The notes beneath the pieces were generated by a model. That model worked only from the letters and a program-made list of their open reading frames with translations. It was not told where the DNA came from and did no database searches. A stretch of DNA of 64,000 bases from Lacticaseibacillus zeae DSM 20178 = KCTC 3804 (GTDB lineage Bacteria > Bacillota > Bacilli > Lactobacillales > Lactobacillaceae). Below are positions 1 to 7,419 of the stretch, in pieces. The translations under genes and the position numbers were made by a program. The stretch spans positions 51,310 to 115,309 of the forward strand of contig NZ_BACQ01000007.1 of NCBI RefSeq assembly GCF_000260435.1. Direction: 5' to 3'. Position 1 is the stretch's first letter, and each line of letters begins with the position of its first letter.

Positions 1-544
1 TTTCGAAAAGGCCATCATTACCCCTAATAGTGCTTACGCTAACAGCCGGTTGTGGTTGACCCAGCCAGTGCTTGAGCGTGATCAAATCCTGGAAGGCATT
101 CCACATCTTGAGCTGACGTTGGCAGTTGATGCACCGACCGGCATTCTTAGTGTTCGGCTCGTGGATCTCGGCGAGGCCAAGCGTTTTGGCGAAACCGCAG
201 CCACTGTTGCGGCCAATGATTTACAGTTAGGCTTTGATTTTAAAACAACCGATATTGTCGAATTCAAGCCGGCCGCTAAGCCAACCCCAAGTAAACTGAT
301 AACGTTAGGTCATATTAATTTACAAAATCCTAAAAACGCCTACGAAGTGCAGCAAATCACACCGGGCCAGTTTTTTCACGTGAGTCTGGATCTGCAACCG
401 ACGCACTATCACTTACCGACCGGCCGGCAGCTTGCCTTGATCATCCATGGTGCCGATATGGCGCAAACGATCCGACCGACAAAAACCACGCATTATCACG
501 TCGATTTGGCGAAGAGCACCTTAACATTGCCATTTCGACTTTAA
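1..544 (+). CDS. pepX: Xaa-Pro dipeptidyl-peptidase, C-terminal part (partial)
   Basis: The reading frame is open from base 2, so this is the 3' end of a gene that starts before the window. About 180 residues are visible, ending in TLPFRL. The text (NSRLWLTQPVLERDQILEG, then YHLPTGRQLALIIHGADMAQT) matches my recollection of the beta-rich C-terminal domain of PepX, the serine peptidase that releases X-Pro dipeptides from peptide N-termini in lactic acid bacteria. The catalytic Ser/Asp/His lie upstream and are not seen. Its job would be cytosolic breakdown of proline-rich casein peptides imported by systems such as the Opp transporter found later in this window. The family call rests on the C-terminal domain only. 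Confidence 0.82.
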   Translation, partial: FEKAIITPNSAYANSRLWLTQPVLERDQILEGIPHLELTLAVDAPTGILSVRLVDLGEAKRFGETAATVAANDLQLGFDFKTTDIVEFKPAAKPTPSKLITLGHINLQNPKNAYEVQQITPGQFFHVSLDLQPTHYHLPTGRQLALIIHGADMAQTIRPTKTTHYHVDLAKSTLTLPFRL

Positions 545-614
545 AAATAGCATCCACGGTTGAGGACAACATCGTCATAAGTTTGCGCCGTTGCGGGAAA
601 AGGACGTGAAGTGG

Positions 615-2276
615 ATGGATCATCAGGAACGCCAGATCAATATACGTTGGGTTATTCGACAGTTGCCGTTAACTTTGGTGATCGTGCTATTGTTACTGAG
701 CCTGACAAGCACCTTAGAGCCGATTTTAAATGGGGTGGTTTTCGGTCAGCTAGTCAATATTGACTTCAGCAATCTTGCCGCTGTGGTGCGTTTTGTGTCG
801 TTAGCTGCAGTTGCCTACCTCGTCACCTACACATCACTCTATCTGTTTTTGCGCGCCCAACAACGCGCTGTTCGGGTGTTGAATCAGGCACTTAAATCAG
901 TGTATTTCACCGCCTCAGTCGCGCACGCAGGAACTAACGCCACGGAGGTTTCTGACACGATCAATGACGTGACCGGCGTGGCGAAACAAATTGAACAGGC
1001 CTATTTTGTCGAGCTTATCGGTATGTTGCAACAAGTGATTGGCTTGATTATTTCAGTGATTTTTATCCTAAAAACCAATGTCGTGTTAAGTTTGGTCTAC
1101 GTGTTATTTTCTGCACTGTCGTTGCTTCCGAGTCACTTTGGTAGAAAAATCCTGGCCAAAAAGTCGGACGTTTGGGCTAATACCAATGCCAGTTTGGTTT
1201 TGAGTATGAAAGATATTTTTCAAGGCCGAATGGAAATTTTTAACTTTAAAGCCTGGCCGGTCTTTTTCACCCGATTTAAGCAGCACCTGAGCCAAGAAGA
1301 ACGCGACTATGAGCGAATGAATAACTTCCAATATTTATTCCAATATGTGTCTTGGCTATTTGCCATTGCGGCGTTTTTGCTGCCACTTTTTATCGGCCTC
1401 CTCTTGATGGCCAAAGGATTGTTTGGTGTGACGACCAGCGTCATTTTGACACTGACAATGACGGCAGATTCTGTTGTCGGCGGCGCTCGCAGTTTGAGCA
1501 AATCGCAAAGTCAAATTGTTAGCACAAGTCAGCTGCGCGTGCTGCCTGTGGCTGGTCAATTTGAACTACCTAAGGTTGATGATAGCGAGTCAAAGCCGGA
1601 AGCGTTAAAAGGGGAGCTTGACATCAGCGATCTAACCGTTGTGCGCGATCAGCATTTAATTTTGAGTGACGTCAATATCCGCCTTAAACCGGGTAGCAAA
1701 GTCATTGTGACCGGTCTTTCTGGAATAGGTAAAACAACCCTTCTAAAAGCCATCACCGGTCAAGTGGCATCTCAGGGTGCGATTCGTTTTGCCGGTCAGC
1801 CGCTGCATGCTGGTGATTTTGTTTTGGTGTCGCAAAATGTCTGGTTGTTTAATGGTACATTGCGGGATAATATCACGTTATATCAGGCCTACGATGATGT
1901 CGCGGTTTTGGCGGTTTTGCGTCTGGTAGGGCTTGATCAGGAATTAGGGGAGCATGTGCTTGATTTCAAAATTGTTGATAACGGCAGTAACTTATCAGGT
2001 GGACAAGCGCAGCGCATTGCGATTGCGCGTGGATTGTTGCGCAAGAGTCCTATCTTTTTGCTTGATGAGATTTCTTCAAGCCTTGATCAGGTCAATGCTG
2101 ATAAAATTCATCGCATCATCTACACGTTACCCGCAACGGTCATTGAAGTCGCGCATCATTATAAGGAAGCCTTGGCGCAAGCATATGGCGTAAAGATTTA
2201 CGAAATGGTTGATCACCGGTTGCAATTAAAAAATGAGGCCTCCAGGGAAGTTGCTACTGGCACAGAAGCTATTTAA
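615..2276 (+). CDS. ABC-type exporter, fused permease and ATPase (half-transporter)
   Basis: A 553-residue protein with an N-terminal transmembrane domain (about six hydrophobic segments, residues 20-310) and a C-terminal ATP-binding domain. The Walker A is GLSGIGKTT, the signature is LSGGQAQR, Walker B is FLLDEISSSLD with a catalytic Glu, and the switch His is in VAHH. All ATPase motifs look intact, so it could act as a homodimer. The frame stays open back to a TTG at 591, but AAGGA at 600-604 sits 10 bases before the ATG at 615, which I prefer. It follows pepX by about 70 bases and no terminator is seen between them. The substrate cannot be inferred. The permease domain is divergent, and bacteriocin, peptide or drug export are all possible. 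Confidence 0.85.
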   Translation: MDHQERQINIRWVIRQLPLTLVIVLLLLSLTSTLEPILNGVVFGQLVNIDFSNLAAVVRFVSLAAVAYLVTYTSLYLFLRAQQRAVRVLNQALKSVYFTASVAHAGTNATEVSDTINDVTGVAKQIEQAYFVELIGMLQQVIGLIISVIFILKTNVVLSLVYVLFSALSLLPSHFGRKILAKKSDVWANTNASLVLSMKDIFQGRMEIFNFKAWPVFFTRFKQHLSQEERDYERMNNFQYLFQYVSWLFAIAAFLLPLFIGLLLMAKGLFGVTTSVILTLTMTADSVVGGARSLSKSQSQIVSTSQLRVLPVAGQFELPKVDDSESKPEALKGELDISDLTVVRDQHLILSDVNIRLKPGSKVIVTGLSGIGKTTLLKAITGQVASQGAIRFAGQPLHAGDFVLVSQNVWLFNGTLRDNITLYQAYDDVAVLAVLRLVGLDQELGEHVLDFKIVDNGSNLSGGQAQRIAIARGLLRKSPIFLLDEISSSLDQVNADKIHRIIYTLPATVIEVAHHYKEALAQAYGVKIYEMVDHRLQLKNEASREVATGTEAI

Positions 2277-2305
2277 GGACAGGATTTAGGTAAACTTGGT
2301 AACAC

Positions 2306-2333
2306 AAAAAGCCCGAAACATCGGGCTTTTTGA
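2306..2333. terminator. Bidirectional intrinsic terminator between ABC exporter and tRNA-Arg
   Basis: AAAAAGCCCGA, a four-base loop and TCGGGCTTTTT form a perfect stem with T runs on both strands. It can end the exporter transcript on the plus strand and the tRNA transcript arriving on the minus strand. Confidence 0.9.
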
Positions 2334-2354
2334 GGACAAAATGTTTGCTTTAAG

Positions 2355-2428
2355 TGTACCAGCCGGGATTTGAACCCGGGACAAACGGTTTAGAAGACCG
2401 TTGCTCTATCCAGCTGAGCTACTGGTAC
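2355..2428 (-). tRNA. tRNA-Arg (anticodon UCU)
   Basis: On the minus strand a complete 74-nt cloverleaf is visible. The acceptor stem is GTACCAG/CTGGTAC with discriminator A, the D-arm is AGCTCAGCTGGATAGAGC, and the anticodon arm is ACGGT-CTTCTAA-ACCGT, giving anticodon TCT. The T-arm contains GGTTCAAATCC. The 3' CCA is not encoded. It decodes AGA/AGG arginine codons. It has its own promoter upstream and a terminator just downstream, so it is a single-gene unit. Confidence 0.97.
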
Positions 2429-2440
2429 AAATCGTTATTA

Positions 2441-2469
2441 AGTATACGAGAAGCGCGGGTAGGCGTCAA
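2441..2469 (-). promoter_or_regulatory. Sigma-A promoter of tRNA-Arg
   Basis: On the minus strand TTGACG, a 17-base spacer and TATACT lie 13 bases before the tRNA 5' end. This is close to consensus and has the strength expected of a stable RNA gene. Confidence 0.85.
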
Positions 2470-2580
2470 CGGAATGTTGAGGAACTTGAACTTTGTGAGG
2501 GTTGGCAAAAGGTGTTTAAGGGTGTGGGTGTTTGCGCGTTGGGAGCTTTAAAGCACTCGTAGTTAGGCAATCCGGCTTTG

Positions 2581-2700
2581 AAACGCGTTCGCAGTCGCAG
2601 AAATCTCCGTGTAAGGACCTCAAGCCTAAATGGCCAAAGCCCAGCCATTTAGGCTTGAGGCCACTTACACTCCGATTTCTAAGCGCTCCTGCTCACGCTC
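2581..2700 (-). repeat. Intergenic palindromic repeat, copy A
   Basis: This is a copy of the long palindromic element found at several places in the window. On the minus strand it begins GAGCGTGAGC and contains AGAAATCGGAGTGTAAG. It then has an apical stem CAAGCCTAAATGGC/GCCATTTAGGCTTG, returns through CTTACACGGAGATTTCT and ends AACGCGTTT. The flanking stem pair AGAAATC/GATTTCT and the apical stem both differ from other copies yet still pair. It lies between the tRNA promoter and the promoter of the next small gene. The stretch 2470-2580 before it holds nothing else I recognise. Confidence 0.85.
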
Positions 2701-2729
2701 TTGACTTCCTAACAATAAGTGAGTAACAT
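2701..2729 (+). promoter_or_regulatory. Probable promoter of the 40-residue gene
   Basis: TTGACT, a 17-base spacer and TAACAT. The -35 box directly abuts the end of repeat copy A. A TACACT six bases further on is an alternative -10. Confidence 0.6.
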
Positions 2730-2783
2730 ACACTCAATCGCTACCGAAGGCCATTCACATTTTTTAAGAATGGAGGGATTCTG

Positions 2784-2906
2784 ATGGGATATCGAATCCA
2801 GTTGAACATGAAGACGCAAGAATTTATCGCGATTGATCCGCACAATGCTAAGCACATTGGTAAGGGCGAGACAATTGAAAAAGCGTTGCAACAATTGAAG
2901 AAATAA
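2784..2906 (+). CDS. Small hypothetical protein, 40 residues
   Basis: The ATG at 2784 follows GGAGGG at 2773-2778 with ideal spacing and opens a 40-codon frame. The frame begins MGYRIQLNMKTQEFIAIDP, ends ALQQLKK, and stops at TAA 2904-2906. It is preceded by a promoter-like sequence and followed at once by a strong terminator, so it looks like a stand-alone transcription unit. There is no signal peptide or membrane segment. The mix of short beta-like and helix-like text suggests a small soluble protein. I do not recognise the family and assign no function. Confidence 0.7.
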   Translation: MGYRIQLNMKTQEFIAIDPHNAKHIGKGETIEKALQQLKK

Positions 2907-2913
2907 TGTCTTG

Positions 2914-2952
2914 CTGCCGGTGTATGACTTCATACCGGCGGCTTTCTTTTTT
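2914..2952 (+). terminator. Intrinsic terminator after the 40-residue gene
   Basis: GCCGGT and TATGA pair with TCATA and CCGGC around a two-base loop, with one bulge. A T-rich tract (CTTTCTTTTTT) follows. Confidence 0.8.
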
Positions 2953-2983
2953 GCCAAGGGACTAGTGCCATGGAGACTTTTTA

Positions 2984-2992
2984 TGCTATATT
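2984..2992 (+). promoter_or_regulatory. Extended -10 element (weak promoter candidate)
   Basis: TGCTATATT is an extended -10. No convincing -35 is seen 17 bases upstream. A transcript starting here would run straight into the hairpin at 3011-3038. Confidence 0.35.
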
Positions 2993-3010
2993 AGGTTCCT
3001 TGGCAGGGGC

Positions 3011-3038
3011 AGGCTCAGATTTTTTCTGGGCCTTTTTT
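3011..3038 (+). terminator. Intrinsic terminator or attenuator upstream of a small membrane gene
   Basis: AGGCTCAGA and TCTGGGCCT pair over nine positions with one G-U, the loop is TTTTT, and six T follow. It lies 25-50 bases after a possible promoter and about 70 bases before the next gene, so it could attenuate that gene or simply end a short transcript. Confidence 0.7.
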
Positions 3039-3108
3039 GGCTCGAAGTCGCCGATTAAAACGTTTCCTTGTTGAAACTGGTTGGCTTGGCTATAATTCCA
3101 TCCAGGGG

Positions 3109-3357
3109 GTGGCACTTATCATCATTTTGCTGAACATCTTCATTTTACTGGTTACCGCCGCATTGCTGATAACGGTAACCACCCAACTCAGAAAACCGAT
3201 CAATTGGATCGTTGACGGCATTTTATACATAGCCTTATTACTCATTAATGCAGCGTTTGGTGGCTGGTTGACTTTCTTTACCTTGATTTATGCGCTTTAT
3301 ATGCCCGCGGTCATCATTGGCGTTTGGCTTTACCGTCAGCAGCACTTGCCACAATAA
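3109..3357 (+). CDS. Small hypothetical membrane protein (start uncertain)
   Basis: The frame ends at 3357 and encodes about 82 residues from the GTG at 3109. It is almost entirely hydrophobic, with three predicted membrane segments and a short polar loop (TTQLRKPIN) between the first two. The frame stays open to a TTG at 3037, but that TTG lies inside the T-tract of a terminator hairpin and is unlikely to be used. A TATAAT at 3091-3096, with a poor -35 (TTGTTG, 17-base spacing), would start transcription only a few bases before 3109. The GGGGG run before the GTG is too close to be a normal ribosome-binding site. No family is recognised, and whether it is translated is uncertain. Confidence 0.45.
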   Translation: MALIIILLNIFILLVTAALLITVTTQLRKPINWIVDGILYIALLLINAAFGGWLTFFTLIYALYMPAVIIGVWLYRQQHLPQ

Positions 3358-3486
3358 GTCGATTTTTGGAAGTGGCAGCCTTAAATTTGACGCTGATATG
3401 ACTATTTAATTGCAGCCAATCCAAGTTGAAAAATGGTTGGCCGAACTTGCACCATCCAAAAAGAGCGGCTATTATCGGCGATGTGC

Positions 3487-3515
3487 TTGCAACTTGGCCT
3501 GCTGTCTGGTAATAT
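3487..3515 (+). promoter_or_regulatory. Sigma-A promoter of rplU-prp-rpmA
   Basis: TTGCAA, a 17-base spacer and TAATAT, with TGG before the -10. The predicted start is near 3522. The transcript therefore carries a leader of about 115 nt. I see no gene in 3358-3486. Confidence 0.8.
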
Positions 3516-3521
3516 TAATCC

Positions 3522-3634
3522 GTTGTATTTGGCACCCCTCCTATGCAACCGCACATCGTTAGGTTTTAAGCGAAAGCACCTAACTTGGCGAGTCTTCAGG
3601 GGAAAAGCCGAGAGGCAAAACAGGAGGTGCACAC
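3522..3634 (+). promoter_or_regulatory. L21 ribosomal leader (cis-regulatory RNA)
   Basis: The 5' UTR of rplU contains a clear hairpin, GTTAGGT/ACCTAAC closed by a GCGAAAGC-containing loop. It is enclosed by longer-range pairing of CCCCTCCT with the AGGGG region, and ends at the AGGAGG ribosome-binding site. Firmicute rplU-ysxB-rpmA operons commonly carry an L21 leader thought to give feedback control by a ribosomal protein. Position and structure fit that class. A covariance-model search would confirm it. Confidence 0.65.
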
Positions 3635-3635
3635 A

Positions 3636-3947
3636 GTGTACGCAATTATCAAAACAGGCGGCAAGCAGTATAAAGCTGAAGTCGGTGAAGCCATCTATGT
3701 TGAAAAACTTGATGCCGAAGAAGGCAAGCAAGTTACTTTTGACGAAGTAATCATGGTTGCTGGTGAAGGTGATGCCAAGATTGGCACGCCAACTGTAGCC
3801 GGCGCAACCGTGACTGGCAAGGTCGAAAAACAAGGGCGCGAGAAAAAGGTTGTTACTTACAAGTACAAGCCTAAGAAGCACTCTCATCAAAAGAAGGGCC
3901 ATCGTCAACCATACACGAAAGTCGTTATCGACGCGATTAACGCATAA
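3636..3947 (+). CDS. rplU: 50S ribosomal protein L21 (bL21)
   Basis: A 103-residue protein of normal length beginning [20 protein letters not shown]. It carries the lysine-rich central segment [19 protein letters not shown] typical of L21, which binds 23S rRNA. The start is a GTG at 3636 placed after AGGAGG at 3622-3627. Upstream in-frame codons lie in the structured leader and are rejected. It is first in the three-gene unit rplU-prp-rpmA, 11 bases before prp. Confidence 0.97.
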   Translation: MYAIIKTGGKQYKAEVGEAIYVEKLDAEEGKQVTFDEVIMVAGEGDAKIGTPTVAGATVTGKVEKQGREKKVVTYKYKPKKHSHQKKGHRQPYTKVVIDAINA

Positions 3948-3958
3948 GAGGTCAGTTT

Positions 3959-4309
3959 ATGATCAAGGCAATTTTTCATCGCGATGAGCATGGCGATATC
4001 GTCAGTTTCGAACTGAGTGGCCATGCCGATGCCGGTAAAACCGGCAAGGATATCGTCTGTGCTGCGGTTTCAGCCGTGAGTATCGGTGCTGTCAATGGCG
4101 TCGAAGCGTTGGCGGGATTTAAGCCCGACGTCGATGCGGATGAGGTCCATGGCGGACATCTGCAAATGACGCTCAAGTCGGCAATCACTGGCGAACAACT
4201 GCACATTAGTCAGATTTTGTTGGAAAATTTATTGCTTGAACTACAAAGCATCCAAGATCAATATCCTGATCGCATTTTGATTACGACAAAACAATTAAAA
4301 CAAAATTAA
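3959..4309 (+). CDS. prp: Ribosomal-processing cysteine protease Prp
   Basis: A 116-residue protein of the YsxB/Prp family. The catalytic pair is visible as His22 in SGHADAG and Cys34 in DIVCAAVSAVS. In Firmicutes such as Staphylococcus aureus, Prp removes the N-terminal extension of ribosomal protein L27 before L27 can work. Its place between rplU and rpmA is the conserved one. The L27 encoded next carries the matching extension, so enzyme and substrate are co-expressed. The start ATG is 11 bases after rplU, behind AGAGG. Confidence 0.93.
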   Translation: MIKAIFHRDEHGDIVSFELSGHADAGKTGKDIVCAAVSAVSIGAVNGVEALAGFKPDVDADEVHGGHLQMTLKSAITGEQLHISQILLENLLLELQSIQDQYPDRILITTKQLKQN

Positions 4310-4327
4310 TTCTCGGAGGTGTACGTT

Positions 4328-4618
4328 ATGTTAAAGATGAATCTGCAATTCTTCTCTCACCATAAAGGTGGCGGTTCAACATCTAACGGCCGTAATTCTG
4401 CAGGCCGGCGTTTGGGTAGCAAGCGTGCCGATGGTCAGTTCGTTAAGGCAGGCAACATCTTGTATCGCCAGCGCGGTACCAAGATCCATCCTGGTGAAAA
4501 CGTTGGCCGCGGCGGCGACGATACCTTGTTTGCGACTGCTGATGGCGTTGTCAAGTTTGAACGCTTCGGCCGTGACAAGAAGAAGGTTTCAGTTTATCCG
4601 GCAGCAGCTGCTGAATAA
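4328..4618 (+). CDS. rpmA: 50S ribosomal protein L27 (bL27) with cleavable N-terminal extension
   Basis: A 96-residue protein. It begins [18 protein letters not shown], the Firmicute type in which Prp cuts after the LQFF motif to expose the mature N-terminus that reaches the peptidyl transferase centre. The rest ([19 protein letters not shown]) is standard L27. The ATG at 4328 follows CGGAGGTG with seven bases spacing. The next ATG at 4337 would delete part of the extension and lacks a site. A terminator follows within 10 bases, closing the operon. Confidence 0.97.
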   Translation: MLKMNLQFFSHHKGGGSTSNGRNSAGRRLGSKRADGQFVKAGNILYRQRGTKIHPGENVGRGGDDTLFATADGVVKFERFGRDKKKVSVYPAAAAE

Positions 4619-4625
4619 ATATTGA

Positions 4626-4656
4626 TGACGTCCCGGTAATCGGGGCGTCTTTTTTT
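4626..4656 (+). terminator. Intrinsic terminator of rplU-prp-rpmA
   Basis: GACG-CCCG pairs with CGGG-CGTC around GTAAT, with one mismatch in the stem, and seven T follow. Confidence 0.88.
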
Positions 4657-4693
4657 CAGAATTTTAAAATGACGTCAATAAGGAGTGGTTTGG

Positions 4694-5761
4694 ATGGATC
4701 GAATGACAGCATTGCAGGCGCGGATTCTGGACAAGAAATTAGATGGCTTTTTTGTTACCGATGCCACCAACGTTACTTATTTGACAGGTTTTACCGGTGA
4801 AGAAAGCGCCTTGCTGGTGACGCCGGAGAAAGCTTATTTTATAACGGATTCCCGGTTTACCGAGCAGTTTAAGCAGCAGGTACATAATGCCAAGCTGGTG
4901 TTGCATCAGGATGGGTTGTTTAAAACGGCTGGTGATTTAGCCAACCAATTGCAGTTGACCCGCATTGGTTTTGAAGCCGTTCACCTGAATTATGCCGATT
5001 ATGAAGCCTTTGATCTTTTAACACAAGGAACACTGGTGCCAACCCGTGACTTTGTTGAAACACAGCGCGAAGTCAAAGACGATGAGGAACTGGCCTTGAT
5101 CAAAAAGGCGGTTGCCATTGCCGAAAAAGGTTATCAGCATGTTCTTGATACGATCAAACCTGGCATGCTGGAAATTGATATCGCCAATGATTTGGACTTT
5201 TTCATGCGGCAACTTGGTGCCAGCAATGTCTCGTTTGAAACAATCGTAGCTTCCAGTACGCGTTCGGCAATGCCACATGGTTCCGCAACGGAAAAGAAGA
5301 TTGCCAAAGGGGATATTGTGACCCTCGATTGGGGATGCATCTATCACGGCTACATGTCCGATTTGACGCGGACATTTGCAGTCGGGGAACCGGATGCCAA
5401 GCTTAAGACGATTTACCAAATTGTTTATGCGACGAATCAGAAAGTCCAGCAAGCTTTGAAGCCTGGTGTGATGGGACGAACGATTAATGACTTAGCGCAT
5501 CACACAATCAATGACGCCGGCTATGGTCAATATTTTGGCCATGGAACCGGACATGGCATTGGTCTGTCGATTCATGAAGGCCCTGGCGCCTGGGGTCCTT
5601 ATCTCGATGTGCCAGCCGCAAAAGGCAATGTCGTGACCGATGAACCCGGCATCTATGTTCCGGATCTTGGCGGTGTCCGAATTGAAGACGATTTGGTCGT
5701 GACTGCAGACGGCAATCAAAGTCTTAGTCAACCGGCACCAGCTGAATTACTGGTACTGTGA
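4694..5761 (+). CDS. M24-family Xaa-Pro peptidase (YqhT/PepP type)
   Basis: A 355-residue protein with an N-terminal creatinase-like domain (MTALQARILDKKLDGFFVTD) and a C-terminal pita-bread metallopeptidase domain. The metal ligands of the M24 family are visible: Asp in LDWGC, Asp in MSDLTRTF, His in GHGTGHGIG, Glu in TDEPGIYV and Glu in RIEDD. It should cleave the bond before proline, either as aminopeptidase P or as a dipeptidase; length and context favour the YqhT/PepP branch. AGGAG at 4681-4685 sets the start at the ATG at 4694, not the GTG that overlaps the site. As in Bacillus, it lies just before efp. Confidence 0.9.
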   Translation: MDRMTALQARILDKKLDGFFVTDATNVTYLTGFTGEESALLVTPEKAYFITDSRFTEQFKQQVHNAKLVLHQDGLFKTAGDLANQLQLTRIGFEAVHLNYADYEAFDLLTQGTLVPTRDFVETQREVKDDEELALIKKAVAIAEKGYQHVLDTIKPGMLEIDIANDLDFFMRQLGASNVSFETIVASSTRSAMPHGSATEKKIAKGDIVTLDWGCIYHGYMSDLTRTFAVGEPDAKLKTIYQIVYATNQKVQQALKPGVMGRTINDLAHHTINDAGYGQYFGHGTGHGIGLSIHEGPGAWGPYLDVPAAKGNVVTDEPGIYVPDLGGVRIEDDLVVTADGNQSLSQPAPAELLVL

Positions 5762-5783
5762 GGCTGTCTACGTGGCATGGCTG

Positions 5784-5812
5784 TTGCAAGCATCTTCACC
5801 GCTTGCTAGAAT
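5784..5812 (+). promoter_or_regulatory. Sigma-A promoter of efp
   Basis: TTGCAA, a 17-base spacer and TAGAAT, about 37 bases before the efp start codon. It probably drives efp and the genes after it as far as the terminator following nusB. Confidence 0.8.
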
Positions 5813-5848
5813 AGATTTAGCTTACAACTGAATGTATGGAGGAAGTTC

Positions 5849-6412
5849 ATGATATCTGTTAATGATTTTAAGAATGGTTTGACGATTGAAGTCGACGGTG
5901 ACCTATGGCGAATCGTTGAATTTCAACACGTTAAGCCAGGCAAGGGTTCGGCATTTGTTCGCTCAACCTTGAAGAACCTGCGCACGGGTGCGGTACAGGA
6001 AAAAACGTTCCGATCAACTGAAAAGGTTGAAAAAGCGCAGATCGACAGTAAAAACATGCAGTACCTTTATGCCGATGGCGATAATTACGTCTTCATGGAC
6101 ACCGATACTTACGATCAACTGACACTTCCTGGCGATGAGATTCGCGACCAGTTGAATTATTTAAAAGAAAACATGAATGTTAAAATTATCATGCACGGCA
6201 ATGAAACCCTGGGTATTGAGTTGCCGAAAACCGTTGACTTAACGGTTAAGGAAACCGAGCCAGGCATTCGCGGTAATACCAGCAGCGGCGGTTCAAAACC
6301 AGCCACCATGGAAACCGGACTAGTCGTTCAAGTGCCGTTTTTCATCAACACTGGCGATGTACTGACGATTAACACGGATGATGGTACTTACATTTCACGT
6401 GCCAATAATTAA
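5849..6412 (+). CDS. efp: Translation elongation factor P
   Basis: A 187-residue, three-domain EF-P. It binds between the P and E sites and relieves ribosomes stalled at polyproline stretches. The domain I loop that reaches the P-site tRNA reads [10 protein letters not shown], with Lys at its tip (about residue 32). That is the modified residue in Bacillus-type EF-P. I see no lysyl-modification gene (epmA-like) next to it. Domains II and III are complete, ending [12 protein letters not shown]. The ATG follows GGAGG with the usual spacing. Confidence 0.97.
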   Translation: MISVNDFKNGLTIEVDGDLWRIVEFQHVKPGKGSAFVRSTLKNLRTGAVQEKTFRSTEKVEKAQIDSKNMQYLYADGDNYVFMDTDTYDQLTLPGDEIRDQLNYLKENMNVKIIMHGNETLGIELPKTVDLTVKETEPGIRGNTSSGGSKPATMETGLVVQVPFFINTGDVLTINTDDGTYISRANN

Positions 6413-6432
6413 GGCTTAGGAGGGTTCTCGCG

Positions 6433-6888
6433 ATGGCTGAAGAAACCAATATCATATTAGCAAATCGGACGGATGCCCAAGGGACCATTGAAATTGTTCC
6501 TGAAGTTTTGGAAGTCATTTTGGGCATTGCTGCGAGTCAGGTAGACGGTGTCTATCAAATGCGCGGTACATTAGGGTCTTCAATTAACGCCTGGTTTGGC
6601 CGTGCCAACCACGGTAAAGGCGTTAGTGTGACAGTTGCCGATGATAAGATTACGGCTGATGTCTACGTTTATCTGGATTATGGTGTCTCCGTTCCGAAAG
6701 TGGCTTTGGCCATGCAAGAACAGCTACGTGAACAGTTACTCTTTATGACGGATTTGACGTTAAGCGAAGTGAATGTGCATGTCGTTGGCGTCATCCCTGA
6801 AAAGACGGAAAAAGTCAATCCGGATGATCTGTTTAAAGATGACGACACTGATGAACCATCGACAACGAGCAGCAAGGATGACGATTAA
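6433..6888 (+). CDS. Asp23/Gls24 family envelope stress protein (YqhY-like)
   Basis: A 151-residue protein. The core Asp23 domain (about residues 15-120) carries the conserved text VPEVLEVILGIAASQVDGVYQM and later DVYVYLDYGVSVPKVA. An acidic, serine-rich tail (DDDTDEPSTTSSKDDD) ends it. Family members are cytosolic or membrane-associated, and in Bacillus YqhY is linked to acetyl-CoA carboxylase control. Here the accBC genes that precede yqhY in Bacillus are missing and efp takes their place. It sits directly before nusB as usual. A second family member lies at 27975-28337. Confidence 0.88.
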   Translation: MAEETNIILANRTDAQGTIEIVPEVLEVILGIAASQVDGVYQMRGTLGSSINAWFGRANHGKGVSVTVADDKITADVYVYLDYGVSVPKVALAMQEQLREQLLFMTDLTLSEVNVHVVGVIPEKTEKVNPDDLFKDDDTDEPSTTSSKDDD

Positions 6889-6889
6889 C

Positions 6890-7297
6890 ATGGAATCACG
6901 ACACGCGATTCGTGAAGCTGCCTTTCGAGCGCTTTTTGCGTTGGCAACGAATCCGGAAGCAGATAAAAGCGCCGTATACGCAGAAGTTTTACCTAAAGAT
7001 ACTGAAGTGCCGCCTTATTTAAGTGAATTGGTGGAAGGCGTCTTGACGCATCAGGAGGCGTTGGATGCTGCCTTAACCCCGCAGCTTAAAAAGGGGTGGA
7101 CGCTGAGTCGTTTGACCAAACCGGATTTAATGATTCTGCGCTTGGGCTTGTATGAAATTCGCTATGAAGAAGCGATGCCGGAAGCTGCGGCGATTAATGA
7201 AGCCATCAATTTGGCCAAACGTTACAGCGATGACCAATCTGCTAAGTTTGTCAATGGCATTTTGGCTAATTTTATTGAAGCATCGCCGAAAGCGTAA
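6890..7297 (+). CDS. nusB: Transcription antitermination factor NusB
   Basis: A 135-residue all-helical NusB. It begins MESRHAIREAAFRALFALAT, and the C-terminal half has the family segment LRLGLYEIRYEEAMPEAAAINEA. With NusE (S10) it binds boxA RNA and supports antitermination of rRNA operons. The ATG at 6890 starts one base after the preceding stop. AAGG at 6874-6877 is a weak site, and an in-frame ATG at 6878 is possible. The gene is translationally coupled to the asp23-like gene upstream and followed by a terminator. Confidence 0.94.
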   Translation: MESRHAIREAAFRALFALATNPEADKSAVYAEVLPKDTEVPPYLSELVEGVLTHQEALDAALTPQLKKGWTLSRLTKPDLMILRLGLYEIRYEEAMPEAAAINEAINLAKRYSDDQSAKFVNGILANFIEASPKA

Positions 7298-7300
7298 GTT

Positions 7301-7335
7301 AACCGGTCAAAGACAATTACTTTGGCCGGTTTTTG
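7301..7335 (+). terminator. Intrinsic terminator after nusB
   Basis: AACCGG-CAAAG pairs with CTTTG-CCGGTT, with one mismatch, and TTTTTGC follows. It separates efp-asp23-nusB from folD onward. Confidence 0.82.
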
Positions 7336-7419
7336 CTTTATACCGGTACTTGACGCGATCGAGGAACCGAACATTGGTTGTTATATCAGACAATGCTAAT
7401 CAAATGGGGAGTGGTTTTT

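Noticed and set aside
2354..2726. Reading frames over the tRNA-Arg and repeat copy A
   Set aside because: They read through a tRNA and a palindrome, so they are not coding.
2970..3074. A 34-codon frame starting at ATG 2970
   Set aside because: No ribosome-binding site, and it runs through the terminator hairpin; no sign of a real protein.
3037..3108. TTG at 3037 as start of the small membrane protein
   Set aside because: It lies inside the T-tract of a terminator hairpin and has no ribosome-binding site.
3402..3908. A 168-codon minus-strand frame opposite rplU and its leader
   Set aside because: It is antisense to a certain ribosomal protein gene and has no start signals; a shadow frame.
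7350..7387. TTGACG at 7350 with TATATC at 7382 as a folD promoter
   Set aside because: The spacing is 26 bases, too long for a sigma-A promoter.
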